A stretch of 64,000 bases of DNA. Origin: Azophilus sp965247035 (GTDB taxonomy: Bacteria > Pseudomonadota > Gammaproteobacteria > Pseudomonadales > Azotimanducaceae). The position numbers and the translations under genes are program-made. Under the pieces are notes generated by a model. It was not told the DNA's origin and did no database searches. It worked only from the letters and a program-made list of their open reading frames with translations. The DNA lies in the NCBI GenBank assembly GCA_965247035.1, contig CBDFGJ010000001.1, forward strand, positions 930,001-994,000, in the 5' to 3' direction. Of this stretch, positions 17,982-26,798 are shown one piece after another (position 1 is the first letter of the stretch; every line of letters starts with the position of its first letter).

Positions 17982-19502
17982 TCATCCCTCCCAATAAGGC
18001 GCCCGCAGCCTGCGTTTATTGATTTTGCCCATGGTGTTGCGGCCCAAGTTTTGCACCCACTCCAAGGTGCGTGGGCATTTGTAGTGGGACAGCCGCTCCC
18101 GGCACCAAACGATGATGTCCTCGGGCGAGGGTGCGGCGACTGCATCATGGGGAATGGCCAGCGCCTTCAATTCCTCCCCCATTTCCGCATGAGGCACGCC
18201 AATACAGGCGACATCCAGTATGGCTTCGTGTTCAATCAGCACCTGCTCCGCCTCGGCCGGGTAAATGTTGACACCGCCAGACACCACCATGTCGCTGAAG
18301 CGGTCGGTGATGTAAACGTAACCGTCGGCATCCATGTAGGCGATCTCCCCCAGCGTGAACACGCCCGGGGCGATGTGGGCGGCGGCGGACTTCTCCGGGT
18401 CGTTGTGGTAGATCACGCCGCGCCCGGTGGTGTCTTTGAAGAACAGCTGCCCTTCGGTGTCCGGCGGCAGTTGGTTGCCCTCATCGTCTAAAATCATGGC
18501 CTCAAAGGGCGGCAACGCCTGGCCCACCGAACCCGGGTGCAGCAGCCATTCCTCCGAGGTGATCATGCAGGTGGTGCCAACTTCGCTAGCACCGTAGGCG
18601 TCCAAGAACACCGGCCCCCACCATTCGATCATGGCCCGCTTCACCTCCACCGGGCACTTGGCCCCGGTGTGGCTGACGCGCTGCAAGGAGCTCAGGTCAT
18701 AACGCGCTTTCACGTCCTCCGGCAACGCCAACAAGCGCACAAAGTGGGTCGGCACCATGACGGTGTTGCCGATGGCGTAGTCCTGAATCGCCTTCAGCGT
18801 CTTCTCGGCGTCAAATCGACCGAGAATGACGCTCGGCACGCCGGCCGGCAAAAGCCGGGCACCGGACAGCGGCCCGGTATGGTACATGGGGCCCACAACA
18901 AGGTGCGCACCCCACTCGGCCACCGGGTTGGCGGCCAGGTTCGCCAAGTGCTCCGCCACGGTTTCGCCGCCGGCGAACATGGTCGGGGGCAGTTCGGTGC
19001 CCTTGGGACGGCCGGTGGTGCCGGAGGTGTACAAAAGGTTCGGGCGCGGGCGCAAGTCGGTGGGCGGCTCAGATGCCGATTGCGCCGCCAACCATTCCGC
19101 CCAAGGCACAACGCCCTGCTGCTCGCACCAGCCAACAACCGTATGGACGCCGCTTTGCCGCGCTGCGGCGACACCCCGCTCCGCCGTCTGCGGCCCAACG
19201 AACAGCACCCGCGCGCCGGAGTCGTTGAGGATGTAAGCCACCTCGTTGGCGGTCAGGTGAAAGTTGACCGGCACCACCGAAGCGCCGCCAATCAAGCCGC
19301 CGAGATTGGCCATGGCGGTTTCCACGGCGTTTTCGGCAAAGACGGCTAGGCGGCGTTCGGAGCCTAAGTCCAATTGATGCAAGCCATTCGCCACCCGGTT
19401 CAGGCAGTCATCAACTTCCGCCCAAGTCAGAGCTTTCCACTCGTCGCGCACAGCCACTTCATTCGGGTGCTGGCGCGCCAATTCCCATGCAAAACTAGTC
19501 AC
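17982..19502 (-). CDS. AMP-binding acyl-CoA synthetase
   Basis: 506 residues of the adenylate-forming (ANL) superfamily: P-loop LLYTSGTTGRPKGTELPP, A5-type DAYGASEVGTTCM, the hinge segment ITDRFSDMVVSGGVNIYPAE and the C-terminal catalytic Lys in RNTMGKINKRRLR. It activates a carboxylic acid to its CoA thioester via an acyl-adenylate. It is divergently transcribed from the E1alpha gene (60 bp apart) and likely feeds the acyl-CoA dehydrogenase/hydratase genes nearby. Confidence 0.92.
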   Translation of the reverse strand: MTSFAWELARQHPNEVAVRDEWKALTWAEVDDCLNRVANGLHQLDLGSERRLAVFAENAVETAMANLGGLIGGASVVPVNFHLTANEVAYILNDSGARVLFVGPQTAERGVAAARQSGVHTVVGWCEQQGVVPWAEWLAAQSASEPPTDLRPRPNLLYTSGTTGRPKGTELPPTMFAGGETVAEHLANLAANPVAEWGAHLVVGPMYHTGPLSGARLLPAGVPSVILGRFDAEKTLKAIQDYAIGNTVMVPTHFVRLLALPEDVKARYDLSSLQRVSHTGAKCPVEVKRAMIEWWGPVFLDAYGASEVGTTCMITSEEWLLHPGSVGQALPPFEAMILDDEGNQLPPDTEGQLFFKDTTGRGVIYHNDPEKSAAAHIAPGVFTLGEIAYMDADGYVYITDRFSDMVVSGGVNIYPAEAEQVLIEHEAILDVACIGVPHAEMGEELKALAIPHDAVAAPSPEDIIVWCRERLSHYKCPRTLEWVQNLGRNTMGKINKRRLRAPYWEG

Positions 19503-19562
19503 CGTGCATCCCTTCCGCTATAAAGTGCGCAAATATATTCCAAAAACCATCAGGGAGGGGCA

Positions 19563-20534
19563 TTGAGCACTGCAATCACCAACGACATTCTTCTGGATAT
19601 GCATCACCGAATGGTGCGCATCCGCATTTTTGAGGAAACCGCCGGCAAAATGATGGAGAACGGGAAAATTCCCGGCGCCTTGCATCTGTATGTGGGCCAG
19701 GAAGCCGTTGCCGCCGGGGTGATGGTGCATCTTTCCGCCAAGGATTACATCACCAGCACCCATCGTGGGCACGGACACCTCATCGCCAAGGGCGGCGAGT
19801 TCACCTACATGTTCGCCGAGCTCTACGGCAAGGCCACGGGCTACTGCAAGGGCAAGGGCGGCAGCATGCACATCTCCAATCTGGATTTGGGCATGTTGGG
19901 GGCCAACGGCATTGTCGGCGGCGGCGTGCCCATCGCCATGGGGGCGTCGTTCTCCTGTAAATTCCGCAAAACCAATAACGTCTCCATCAGTTTTTTCGGT
20001 GACGGCGCAAGCAACGAAGGCGCTTTCCACGAAGCCGCCAACATGGCCGCCCTGTACAAGCTGCCTTGTGTTTTCGTCTGCGAAAACAACGGTTACGGCG
20101 AGTACACGCCGCAAGCAAACCACCAAGCCATCATTGACGTGGCGGATCGTGCGCCCGGTTACGGCATGCCCGGCGTCATCGTTGACGGCATGGATGCCGT
20201 GGCGGTGTACGAGGCCGCTGGCGAGGCCATCCAACGGGCTCGGAACGGTGACGGCCCCACCCTGCTCGAATGCAAGACCTACCGCTACTACGACCATGTT
20301 GGGATGCGCGGCATGGGTTTGAACTACCGTACCGATGAGGAAGTGGATGAATGGAAGCAGAAGGATCCCATCCTGAACTTTGAGGCGCGTCTCGCTGAAC
20401 AGGACGTGCTTTCGGCCGAAGCGGCCGCCGCCATCCACGCCCAAGTGCAGAAGGAGGTCGATGCCGGCATCGCTTTCGCCGAATCAAGCCCAAACCCGGC
20501 CCCTGAGGCTGTCATTGAAGATGTTTACGCCTGA
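19563..20534 (+). CDS. acoA: 2-oxoacid (acetoin-type) dehydrogenase E1 alpha subunit
   Basis: 323 residues of the TPP-dependent E1alpha family. The TPP/Mg motif is GDGASNEGAFHEAANMAAL ending with VFVCENNGYG; THRGHGHLIAKG and GKGGSMHI are also typical. The start is TTG at 19563 with AGGGAGGGG upstream. Length and the downstream acoX-like gene point to the AcoA (acetoin dehydrogenase) branch rather than pyruvate dehydrogenase, but the substrate is not proven. It is first of a four-gene operon E1alpha-E1beta-AcoX-E2. Confidence 0.9.
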   Translation: MSTAITNDILLDMHHRMVRIRIFEETAGKMMENGKIPGALHLYVGQEAVAAGVMVHLSAKDYITSTHRGHGHLIAKGGEFTYMFAELYGKATGYCKGKGGSMHISNLDLGMLGANGIVGGGVPIAMGASFSCKFRKTNNVSISFFGDGASNEGAFHEAANMAALYKLPCVFVCENNGYGEYTPQANHQAIIDVADRAPGYGMPGVIVDGMDAVAVYEAAGEAIQRARNGDGPTLLECKTYRYYDHVGMRGMGLNYRTDEEVDEWKQKDPILNFEARLAEQDVLSAEAAAAIHAQVQKEVDAGIAFAESSPNPAPEAVIEDVYA

Positions 20535-20545
20535 TGGAGCAAAGC

Positions 20546-21544
20546 ATGACCGAAGCACAAGATAAACCAAGGGAACTGTCCTATGTGGCCGCCATCGCCG
20601 AGGCGGTGCGCACCGTGATGCGGGAGCAGCCAGACGCCTTCGTGGCCGGGGAGGATGTGGCCGAAGCCGGCGGCGTGTACGGCTACTACAGCGGCATCCT
20701 GCAGGAATTCGGGCCGGAGCGGGTGATTGACACGCCCATATCCGAGGAAGGGATCGTCGGCCTCGGCGTCGGCGCCGCCGCCACCGGCTGCCGCCCGATC
20801 ATCGATGTGATGTTCATGGACTTCATGGGCGAATGCATGGACGAAATCGCCAATCAACTGGCCAAAATGCGCTATATGTTTGGCGGCCGGGTGACCTTGC
20901 CGGTCACCATACTCAGCATGGCTGGCGCCGGCGCCAGCTTGGCGGCGCAGCACAGCCAAAGCCTGGAAGCCTGGATTTGCCATCTGCCCGGCCTGAAGGT
21001 GGTGATGGCCTCAACGCCCTATGACGCCAAGGGGCTGATCATTAGCGCCGCCCGGGATGACAACCCGGTGATCGTCATCCTGAACAAAATGTCCTTGGCC
21101 ATGTCCGGGCCGGTGCCTGACGAGCCCTACAGCATTCCCATCGGCAAGGCCAACATCGTGCGCCCAGGGTCGAACTACACGATCATCGCGTTCGGGCGCA
21201 TGGTGCATGAGGCCACCGCCGCCGCCAAGCAGCTTGAAGCGTTCGGCGTGGACTCGGAGGTGATCGACCTGCGCAGCCTGCAGCCGTTCGACAGCGATGC
21301 GGTGATGGCGTCCGTAAGGAAAACGCACCGTGCGTTAATCGTTCATGAGGCGGTACGCTTCGGCGGCTTCGGTGGTGAGATTACGGCGCAAATCCAGGAG
21401 TTGGCTTTTGACTACCTAGACGCGCCGGTGGCCAGGGTCGGCGCGCCCTTTAGCCCGGTGCCCTTCAGCCCGACGTTGGAGGCCAACTACGTGCCGAATG
21501 CGGACCGCATCGTGGCTGAGGCGAGGCAGCAACTTGGGGTGTAG
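20546..21544 (+). CDS. acoB: 2-oxoacid (acetoin-type) dehydrogenase E1 beta subunit
   Basis: 332 residues from ATG 20546, which has GGAG seven bases upstream; an ATG at 20534 would overlap the previous stop and add four residues. E1beta features are FVAGEDVAEAGGVYGYYSG, VIDTPISEEGIVGLGVGAA, and the C-terminal transketolase domain with GRMVHEATAAAKQLEAFG, VIDLRSLQPFD and VRFGGFGGEITAQI. It pairs with the upstream alpha subunit to decarboxylate a 2-oxoacid or cleave acetoin and hand the acyl group to the lipoyl E2. Confidence 0.92.
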   Translation: MTEAQDKPRELSYVAAIAEAVRTVMREQPDAFVAGEDVAEAGGVYGYYSGILQEFGPERVIDTPISEEGIVGLGVGAAATGCRPIIDVMFMDFMGECMDEIANQLAKMRYMFGGRVTLPVTILSMAGAGASLAAQHSQSLEAWICHLPGLKVVMASTPYDAKGLIISAARDDNPVIVILNKMSLAMSGPVPDEPYSIPIGKANIVRPGSNYTIIAFGRMVHEATAAAKQLEAFGVDSEVIDLRSLQPFDSDAVMASVRKTHRALIVHEAVRFGGFGGEITAQIQELAFDYLDAPVARVGAPFSPVPFSPTLEANYVPNADRIVAEARQQLGV

Positions 21545-21559
21545 AAGCTCGCTGAGGGC

Positions 21560-22606
21560 TTGCCCTTGAGCATCTTCGGTATTGTTGCCAATCCGGCATC
21601 GGGCAAGGATGTGCGGCGGCTGGTGGCTCGGGCTTCGGTTTTCGACAACCAAGAGAAGCAAGCCATCGTCGGGCGGGTGATCGTTGGAGCCAAGGCGGCT
21701 GGCGCGGTTGAATGCGCCTATTTGGATGACGCCAACGGCATTGTCGCCGGCGCCATCAGGGACAGTTCGGGGCTAACCGCCAAGCCAGTCGACGCCACGC
21801 GCATGAGATCGGCCCTAGACACCATCTCCGCGGCGCGGGCGCTCAAGGAGGCGGGCTGCGCCGTGGTCATCACCCTAGGTGGCGACGGCACCAATCGCGC
21901 CTTCTGCCTAGGTTGGCCGGACGCGCCGCTCATTCCCATCTCCACCGGCACCAACAATGTTTTTCCGCGCTTGGTGGAGGCCACCATTGCCGGTGCGGCG
22001 GCCGGGTTGATCGCCAGCGGCAAGGTGGCGCTCAAGGAAGTGGCTGAACAACGCAAGATCATTCGGGTGGCGGTGTCGGAACAGCGTTCGGACTTGGCGC
22101 TGATCGACGCTGTCCTCAGCCGCGAGCGGTTTGTTGGCGCCAGAGCGCTGCTAGCACCCGAACTGCTTGATACGGCGTTGCTCACCTGTGCGGAGCCGGC
22201 GGCAGTCGGCATCACCGCCATCGGCGGCCTGCTGCGGCCCGTTTCCCAAACCGAGGACCACGGCCTGCTGCTGAAGTTCGGACCCGGCGGAGACCGCATT
22301 CAGGCCCCCATCGCACCGGGCCTGTACAAGCCGGCTGAGGTCGCCCAATGCCGCTTGGTCCGCTTCGATGAGGAGATCTCGGTGGCGGGGCCGGGCGTGC
22401 TGGCATTTGACGGAGAAAGGGATCGGGTGCTTGCGCCGGGCGTAACCGCCAAGCTGCGGGTGGAGCGCTCTGGGCCCCATGTGGTCATCATCGAACGGGC
22501 GCTTGAATTGGCGAGTAGGCGTGGAGTGTTTAGGATGGAGCGCCAATCGACGCGGCATTCGGCTGCGTCAGCGCGCAAGGCGCAACCATACGGAGGGAGA
22601 GCCTAA
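21560..22606 (+). CDS. acoX: AcoX-like NAD-kinase-fold protein
   Basis: 348 residues of the ATP-NAD kinase fold family found next to acetoin dehydrogenase genes (AcoX). It opens FGIVANPASGKDVRRLVARA and has the nucleotide loop ITLGGDGTNRAF, then PISTGTNNVFPRLVEATIAG. AcoX is not required for acetoin cleavage in vitro in characterised systems, and its role remains unclear. The start is TTG at 21560 or 21566. It lies 15 bp after E1beta and 1 bp before E2, so it is clearly in the operon. Confidence 0.85.
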   Translation: MPLSIFGIVANPASGKDVRRLVARASVFDNQEKQAIVGRVIVGAKAAGAVECAYLDDANGIVAGAIRDSSGLTAKPVDATRMRSALDTISAARALKEAGCAVVITLGGDGTNRAFCLGWPDAPLIPISTGTNNVFPRLVEATIAGAAAGLIASGKVALKEVAEQRKIIRVAVSEQRSDLALIDAVLSRERFVGARALLAPELLDTALLTCAEPAAVGITAIGGLLRPVSQTEDHGLLLKFGPGGDRIQAPIAPGLYKPAEVAQCRLVRFDEEISVAGPGVLAFDGERDRVLAPGVTAKLRVERSGPHVVIIERALELASRRGVFRMERQSTRHSAASARKAQPYGGRA

Positions 22607-22607
22607 G

Positions 22608-23963
22608 TTGCCCAAAGAAATCTACTTGGTGAAGGTTGGCATGAACATGACCGAAGGGGTCGTGGAGGAATGGTACATCGCTGATGGCGCAACGGTGGCG
22701 CAAGGGGAGTTGCTGTATCGCCTGGAGACGGAGAAAGTCAATCTTGATGTGGACGCCGATGCCGGCGGCGTCGTCAGGCATGGGGTGGGCGAAGGCGTCA
22801 CCATGAAGCCGGGTGATGTGGTCGGCTACATCTACGCCCCGGATGAACCGATGCCAGACGTGCTGCCTCAACCAGCCGTGAGCGGGGGTGCTCCACAGGC
22901 CGCGGGCGACAGCCCTGCGGCGGCCGCACCGCCTTCTGGCGCTACTCCCGCCACCTCCACCACCAACGTTCCGGCGACATCGGGCCGGATTCTCTCCTCG
23001 CCAGCGGCGCGGCGGCTGGCCGGTGAACTGAACGTCGATATCGCATCGCTGAGCGGCAGCGGCCCGGGCGGCCGCGTCGTCGAAGCCGATGTGCAGCTTG
23101 CGGCTGCCAGCAGGCAGGCACCCAAGACGGCCCCTTCATCGCCTCGGGCACGCAAACTTGCACGGGAACTCGGCGTCGATTTAGCGCAGGTGCAGGGGTC
23201 CGGCCCTGGCGGCCGAATCACCCAAGAGGACGTAGAAGCCGCAGCCAAGGTCGATGCTGCCGTCGTCACCAGCGCCAAGGACCAAACCCTGCCCGTGCGC
23301 GGGATGCGCAAGACCATAGCCACCCGCATGTACGAAAGCCTGCAATCCACCGCCCAACTCACCATGGACATGGACGTGAACATGGATGACGCCGTGAAGC
23401 TGCGCAACCAGCTTGCGGATGAGTGGCGGGATGAACAGGTGCGGCCCTCCTACACCGATCTGGTAATCCGCGCCAGCGCCAAGGCGTTGCAGCAGCATCC
23501 GCTGATGAACAGCGTGTTCACCGATGCGGCAATGACTTTGCGCAAAGACATCCACATCGGCCTGGCGGTGGCGTTGGATGAAGGCCTGATCGTTCCAGTG
23601 GTGCGCCATGCCAATCAGCTTGGCCTGAATGAGCTGGCCCGGGCAAGCGCGCGCTTAGCCGAAGCCGCCCGCACCGGCGGCCTAACGCCGGACGACCTGC
23701 ACGGCGGCACCTTCACGGTGTCCGCCTTGGGCATGTTCGGGGTGGATTCCTTCACGCCAATCATCAACGCCCCCCAATCCGGCATCCTCGGCATCAACCG
23801 CATTCGCGAAGATCTGAAATGGGTTGGGGAAAAGCCGGTGAAGACCCAAACGATGCGCCTATCGTTGACTTGGGACCACCGCGCCCTGGACGGCGCTCCG
23901 GCGGCGCAGTTTCTCGCCACCGTGCGTGATCTGTTGGAGGCGCCATACCGGTTGCTGGTGTAG
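22608..23963 (+). CDS. acoC: Dihydrolipoamide acyltransferase E2 with two E3/E1-binding domains
   Basis: 451 residues. Domains in order: one lipoyl domain with the lipoylated Lys in YRLETEKVNLDVDA; an Ala/Pro linker; a peripheral-subunit-binding domain with SPAARRLAGELNVDIA and GSGPGGRVVEADV; a second such domain with SPRARKLARELGVDLA and GSGPGGRITQEDV; and the acyltransferase core ending TWDHRALDGAPAAQFL with the catalytic His and Asp. Two binding domains are unusual. The start is TTG at 22608, preceded by GGAGGGAGA. No E3 gene is in the window, so E3 must come from elsewhere. Confidence 0.92.
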   Translation: MPKEIYLVKVGMNMTEGVVEEWYIADGATVAQGELLYRLETEKVNLDVDADAGGVVRHGVGEGVTMKPGDVVGYIYAPDEPMPDVLPQPAVSGGAPQAAGDSPAAAAPPSGATPATSTTNVPATSGRILSSPAARRLAGELNVDIASLSGSGPGGRVVEADVQLAAASRQAPKTAPSSPRARKLARELGVDLAQVQGSGPGGRITQEDVEAAAKVDAAVVTSAKDQTLPVRGMRKTIATRMYESLQSTAQLTMDMDVNMDDAVKLRNQLADEWRDEQVRPSYTDLVIRASAKALQQHPLMNSVFTDAAMTLRKDIHIGLAVALDEGLIVPVVRHANQLGLNELARASARLAEAARTGGLTPDDLHGGTFTVSALGMFGVDSFTPIINAPQSGILGINRIREDLKWVGEKPVKTQTMRLSLTWDHRALDGAPAAQFLATVRDLLEAPYRLLV

Positions 23964-24084
23964 CGCCGCAGTGCTTTGAATAGCGGGCGCTACTCAGCAA
24001 CCATCGCTGACCGTGCCTGCATGGCACGACCGCAGGGCCAGCGAGGCTGGAGCAAGACGCGAAGCCCGCTCTTATTCGAGGCAC

Positions 24085-24600
24085 GGTCTCCCCAGCAAAT
24101 ATCCGGATGGTTGCAGTCAGGCACAAAGCACATACTACGACTGGCGCAGGGCCCACCCGCGGCGTACAGCACCTGCCCACACGGAGTCCGGCTCCGACAG
24201 TGGACCAAGCGGGACCGCCGCCTGGTCGAGGCCGGGCGCACGACCATCCACGCCATCCTCCGCCGCGACCCCAGCTTCACACTGAGCGCCGCGTCCATCG
24301 GGCGGACCCTCGCCGCTGGCGTTCGCGCCGGCCGGCGTCGACCGCACGGAGCCCATCGGGAGCATGCTCGACACCTACTACCAAGTTGTTTCGCAATACG
24401 CGACGGCCGCAAGCGCGGACAGGCACCCGCGCCCAGCGTGAAGGAAGGGCGACCGGGCATGCGAATCCGGCCGCGAGGCGGAACGGACCGCACTCAAAAG
24501 ACCGCACGACAGACACAAAACCGTCCATGAGTCCGCCAGTCAGCGGCTCAATGCCAACTTCAAACCAGTCGCGCCGATGCGCGGCGCTGAAAACAAGCAA
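24085..24600 (+). pseudogene. Decayed transposase, helix-turn-helix part (IS630/IS481-like)
   Basis: No intact gene lies in 23964-24674. Short plus-strand stretches in different frames look like a transposase DNA-binding region: SQAQSTYYDWRRAHPRRT in one frame, WTKRDRRLVEAGRTTIHAIL and FTLSAASIGRTLA in another. A similar segment (HTT-WRRAYPRDGLKAL, RRLVE) occurs on the minus strand at 57985-58223. Several frameshifts and no catalytic core are seen. Family assignment is tentative. Confidence 0.4.
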
Positions 24601-24674
24601 AATCGAGATGCCCTAAGGCCGCTACGGAGCAGCCCCCCACCTGCGTCCTCGCAACAGAAGACGGGTTCTTGCCG

Positions 24675-25439
24675 CTACTGGGCAGTCATGCCGGCATCCA
24701 CCGTGAACTCCGCGCCACTGACGTAGTTGGCTTCGTCTGAAGCCAAGTAAAGCACGCAATTGGCGATGTCCTGGGGTTCACCCATGCGGCCCAAGGGCAC
24801 GCGTCCCGGCGACACCCGGCCGGGTTCGCTCTGACCCGTGGCCGCGGCCTGCATATTGGTCCAGATCACGCCCGGATGCACGGAGTTGCAGCGAATGTTG
24901 TCCGCCGCGCCTTCCACCGCAATCGACTTGGACATGATGCGTACGCCGCCCTTCGCCGCGCCATAGGCTACGCAAGTGGCCATGCCGACCAAGCCCGCCA
25001 CCGAGGAAAGATTGATGATAGCGCCGCCGCCGCACTCCCGCATCGCCTCCATGCCGTACTTGCAGCCTAGGAAGACGCTGGTGAGGTTGACCTCGATTTG
25101 CCGATTCCAGTCCGCTAAGGACATCTCCTCCATCCGCTTCAAAACAGCAATGCCGGCGTTGTTAACCAGCACGTCCAAGCCACCGTAGGCGGCTACCGCA
25201 TGATCGACCACGGTTTTCCATCCCGCTTCATCGGTCACATCTTGATGCAAGGCCGACGCTTGGCCGCCTGCTGCGGCAATGGTCTCAGCGCAGCGAACGG
25301 CTCCGGCTTGGTCGATGTCGGTCACCACCAGCTTGGCCCCTTCTCGGGCCAAAGCAATCGCCGTTGCGTTGCCAAGTCCCGGGTCTGAAGCCACACCCGT
25401 CACGATCGCCACCTTGTCTTGCACTCGTCCCATTTTCAT
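24675..25439 (-). CDS. Short-chain dehydrogenase/reductase (SDR)
   Basis: 254 residues of the classical SDR family: the NAD(P) motif TGVASDPGLGNATA (TGxxxGxG variant with a Pro-containing loop), NNAGIAV, catalytic Ser in NLSSVAG and YxxxK in YGAAKGG. An acidic residue at the end of strand 2 (VVTDID) suggests NAD preference. It lies downstream of the Rieske oxygenase on the same strand (54-bp gap) and may oxidise a dihydrodiol or alcohol product of it. Confidence 0.92.
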   Translation of the reverse strand: MKMGRVQDKVAIVTGVASDPGLGNATAIALAREGAKLVVTDIDQAGAVRCAETIAAAGGQASALHQDVTDEAGWKTVVDHAVAAYGGLDVLVNNAGIAVLKRMEEMSLADWNRQIEVNLTSVFLGCKYGMEAMRECGGGAIINLSSVAGLVGMATCVAYGAAKGGVRIMSKSIAVEGAADNIRCNSVHPGVIWTNMQAAATGQSEPGRVSPGRVPLGRMGEPQDIANCVLYLASDEANYVSGAEFTVDAGMTAQ

Positions 25440-25493
25440 ATCCTTCGCTTGCGGGCTCGCTCCCTACATAAAGAAATGCGCAACCAATCGATT

Positions 25494-26669
25494 TTAACTG
25501 TCCGCCCTAGATTCCCATTGGGCCACGCGCTCCACCCAGCGGTGGTAATGCTGAAGGCTCGGTTCATTGCGGCCGAAGATAAAACCCTCGCCGCCGCTGG
25601 CCAAGCCCTCCTGGATGCGGAAGCCGATGGCGTAGTCCTCATCGCGCACCGCCTGCAACGCCATTTGACTGAACGCCTCCACCGCCTCCCGCGCTGCCGT
25701 GGTTTGCGGTTCGGTCTGCGTCAGCACGGTCTGCACCGTTAGGGTGCGGTCTAGGTCCAATGGATAGATTTGACTCACCAAGCAGTGGCCGCCGATGACC
25801 CCGGAAACGGATAAATTGGGGAACGCGGAGTGAATCAGGCGGATGTGGGCCGCCGGGTCCCACTCCCGCTCCGGCTTGCCGGACAGTTCCGGCAGGGATT
25901 TGCGGCCAAACACGATCCGCTGGTGGGGACCATATGCGTCCCAAGCCATGAGATTGGCGATTGTGTTCTTACCCACGGTTTCAGGATGCACCATTTGCTG
26001 GTGGTAGCCCTCCAAGTACCCATCCCAAGCGACCTTCCAACCAGGCCCCTCAATTTGCCGCTGATGGTGCAGGTGCCAATTGGCGAGATCCAGTGAATCT
26101 AGACAGTGCTTGAAGTCGCCCAGCCAGTGGTTGATGTCGAAATCGCCCCCGCGACGCAGCGCCACCCAAATGAATCCGCTTCGCTCCGCCACCGGCAGCG
26201 CCGCCAAACCCAATTGCCCGCGCTCCAACTCGCCGACCGTGTGCTCACCAAACATCCCCACCAAGGCACCGCAATCATTGTAGGTCCAGGCATGGTAGGG
26301 GCAGGTGAAGCGCCCTCCCCGCTTGCGGCCGCCGCCATCCGCCACCACGGGCGCACCGCGATGGCGGCAGGCGTTGATGTAGGCTCGCGCCAGGCCGTCG
26401 CCACCGCGAACCATCAGCACCGGAACACCCAGCACATGCATGGCTCGATAGCTCCCGGCCTCAGGCAACTCCACCGAGAGCGCCAACGGAAGGGGCAGCC
26501 CCTTGAACACTTTATCTACCTCATGTGCAAAGCGTTGTGGATTGACGTAGGCATCCAAGGACTGGTGCATAGGCGCTTGCGCCAAGTCCGTCGTGCCGGC
26601 ATTCTGCAACCGCAGGATGCGACGGGTCAGCGCCAGCATGTCGTTGGCGGAATCATTCGTCTCTGGCAT
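25494..26669 (-). CDS. Rieske-type aromatic ring-hydroxylating oxygenase, alpha subunit
   Basis: 391 residues from ATG 26669. The Rieske [2Fe-2S] site is NACRHRGAP (CxH) and FTCPYHAWTY (CxxH) around residues 105-135; the mononuclear iron site is YLEGYHQQMVHPE with an Asp later. The family hydroxylates aromatic rings or demethylates using electrons from a reductase/ferredoxin. No small beta subunit or reductase is adjacent; the ferredoxin at 41162-41509 is a possible partner. It is followed by an SDR gene. Confidence 0.9.
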   Translation of the reverse strand: MPETNDSANDMLALTRRILRLQNAGTTDLAQAPMHQSLDAYVNPQRFAHEVDKVFKGLPLPLALSVELPEAGSYRAMHVLGVPVLMVRGGDGLARAYINACRHRGAPVVADGGGRKRGGRFTCPYHAWTYNDCGALVGMFGEHTVGELERGQLGLAALPVAERSGFIWVALRRGGDFDINHWLGDFKHCLDSLDLANWHLHHQRQIEGPGWKVAWDGYLEGYHQQMVHPETVGKNTIANLMAWDAYGPHQRIVFGRKSLPELSGKPEREWDPAAHIRLIHSAFPNLSVSGVIGGHCLVSQIYPLDLDRTLTVQTVLTQTEPQTTAAREAVEAFSQMALQAVRDEDYAIGFRIQEGLASGGEGFIFGRNEPSLQHYHRWVERVAQWESRADS

Positions 26670-26798
26670 CTGCATCCCAGCCTTAACGGCGGCCGGCACT
26701 AAAGCATCCGGTCTGATGGCATTGGTGGTGACGACCCGGTTTTATTGATTGGTGGGGTCAAGTAGATAATTTCCTTCCCATTGGTAAACTTCGCAAGT

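Noticed and set aside
19518..20444. Minus-strand open frame of 308 codons
   Set aside because: Antisense to the E1alpha gene with its TPP motif.
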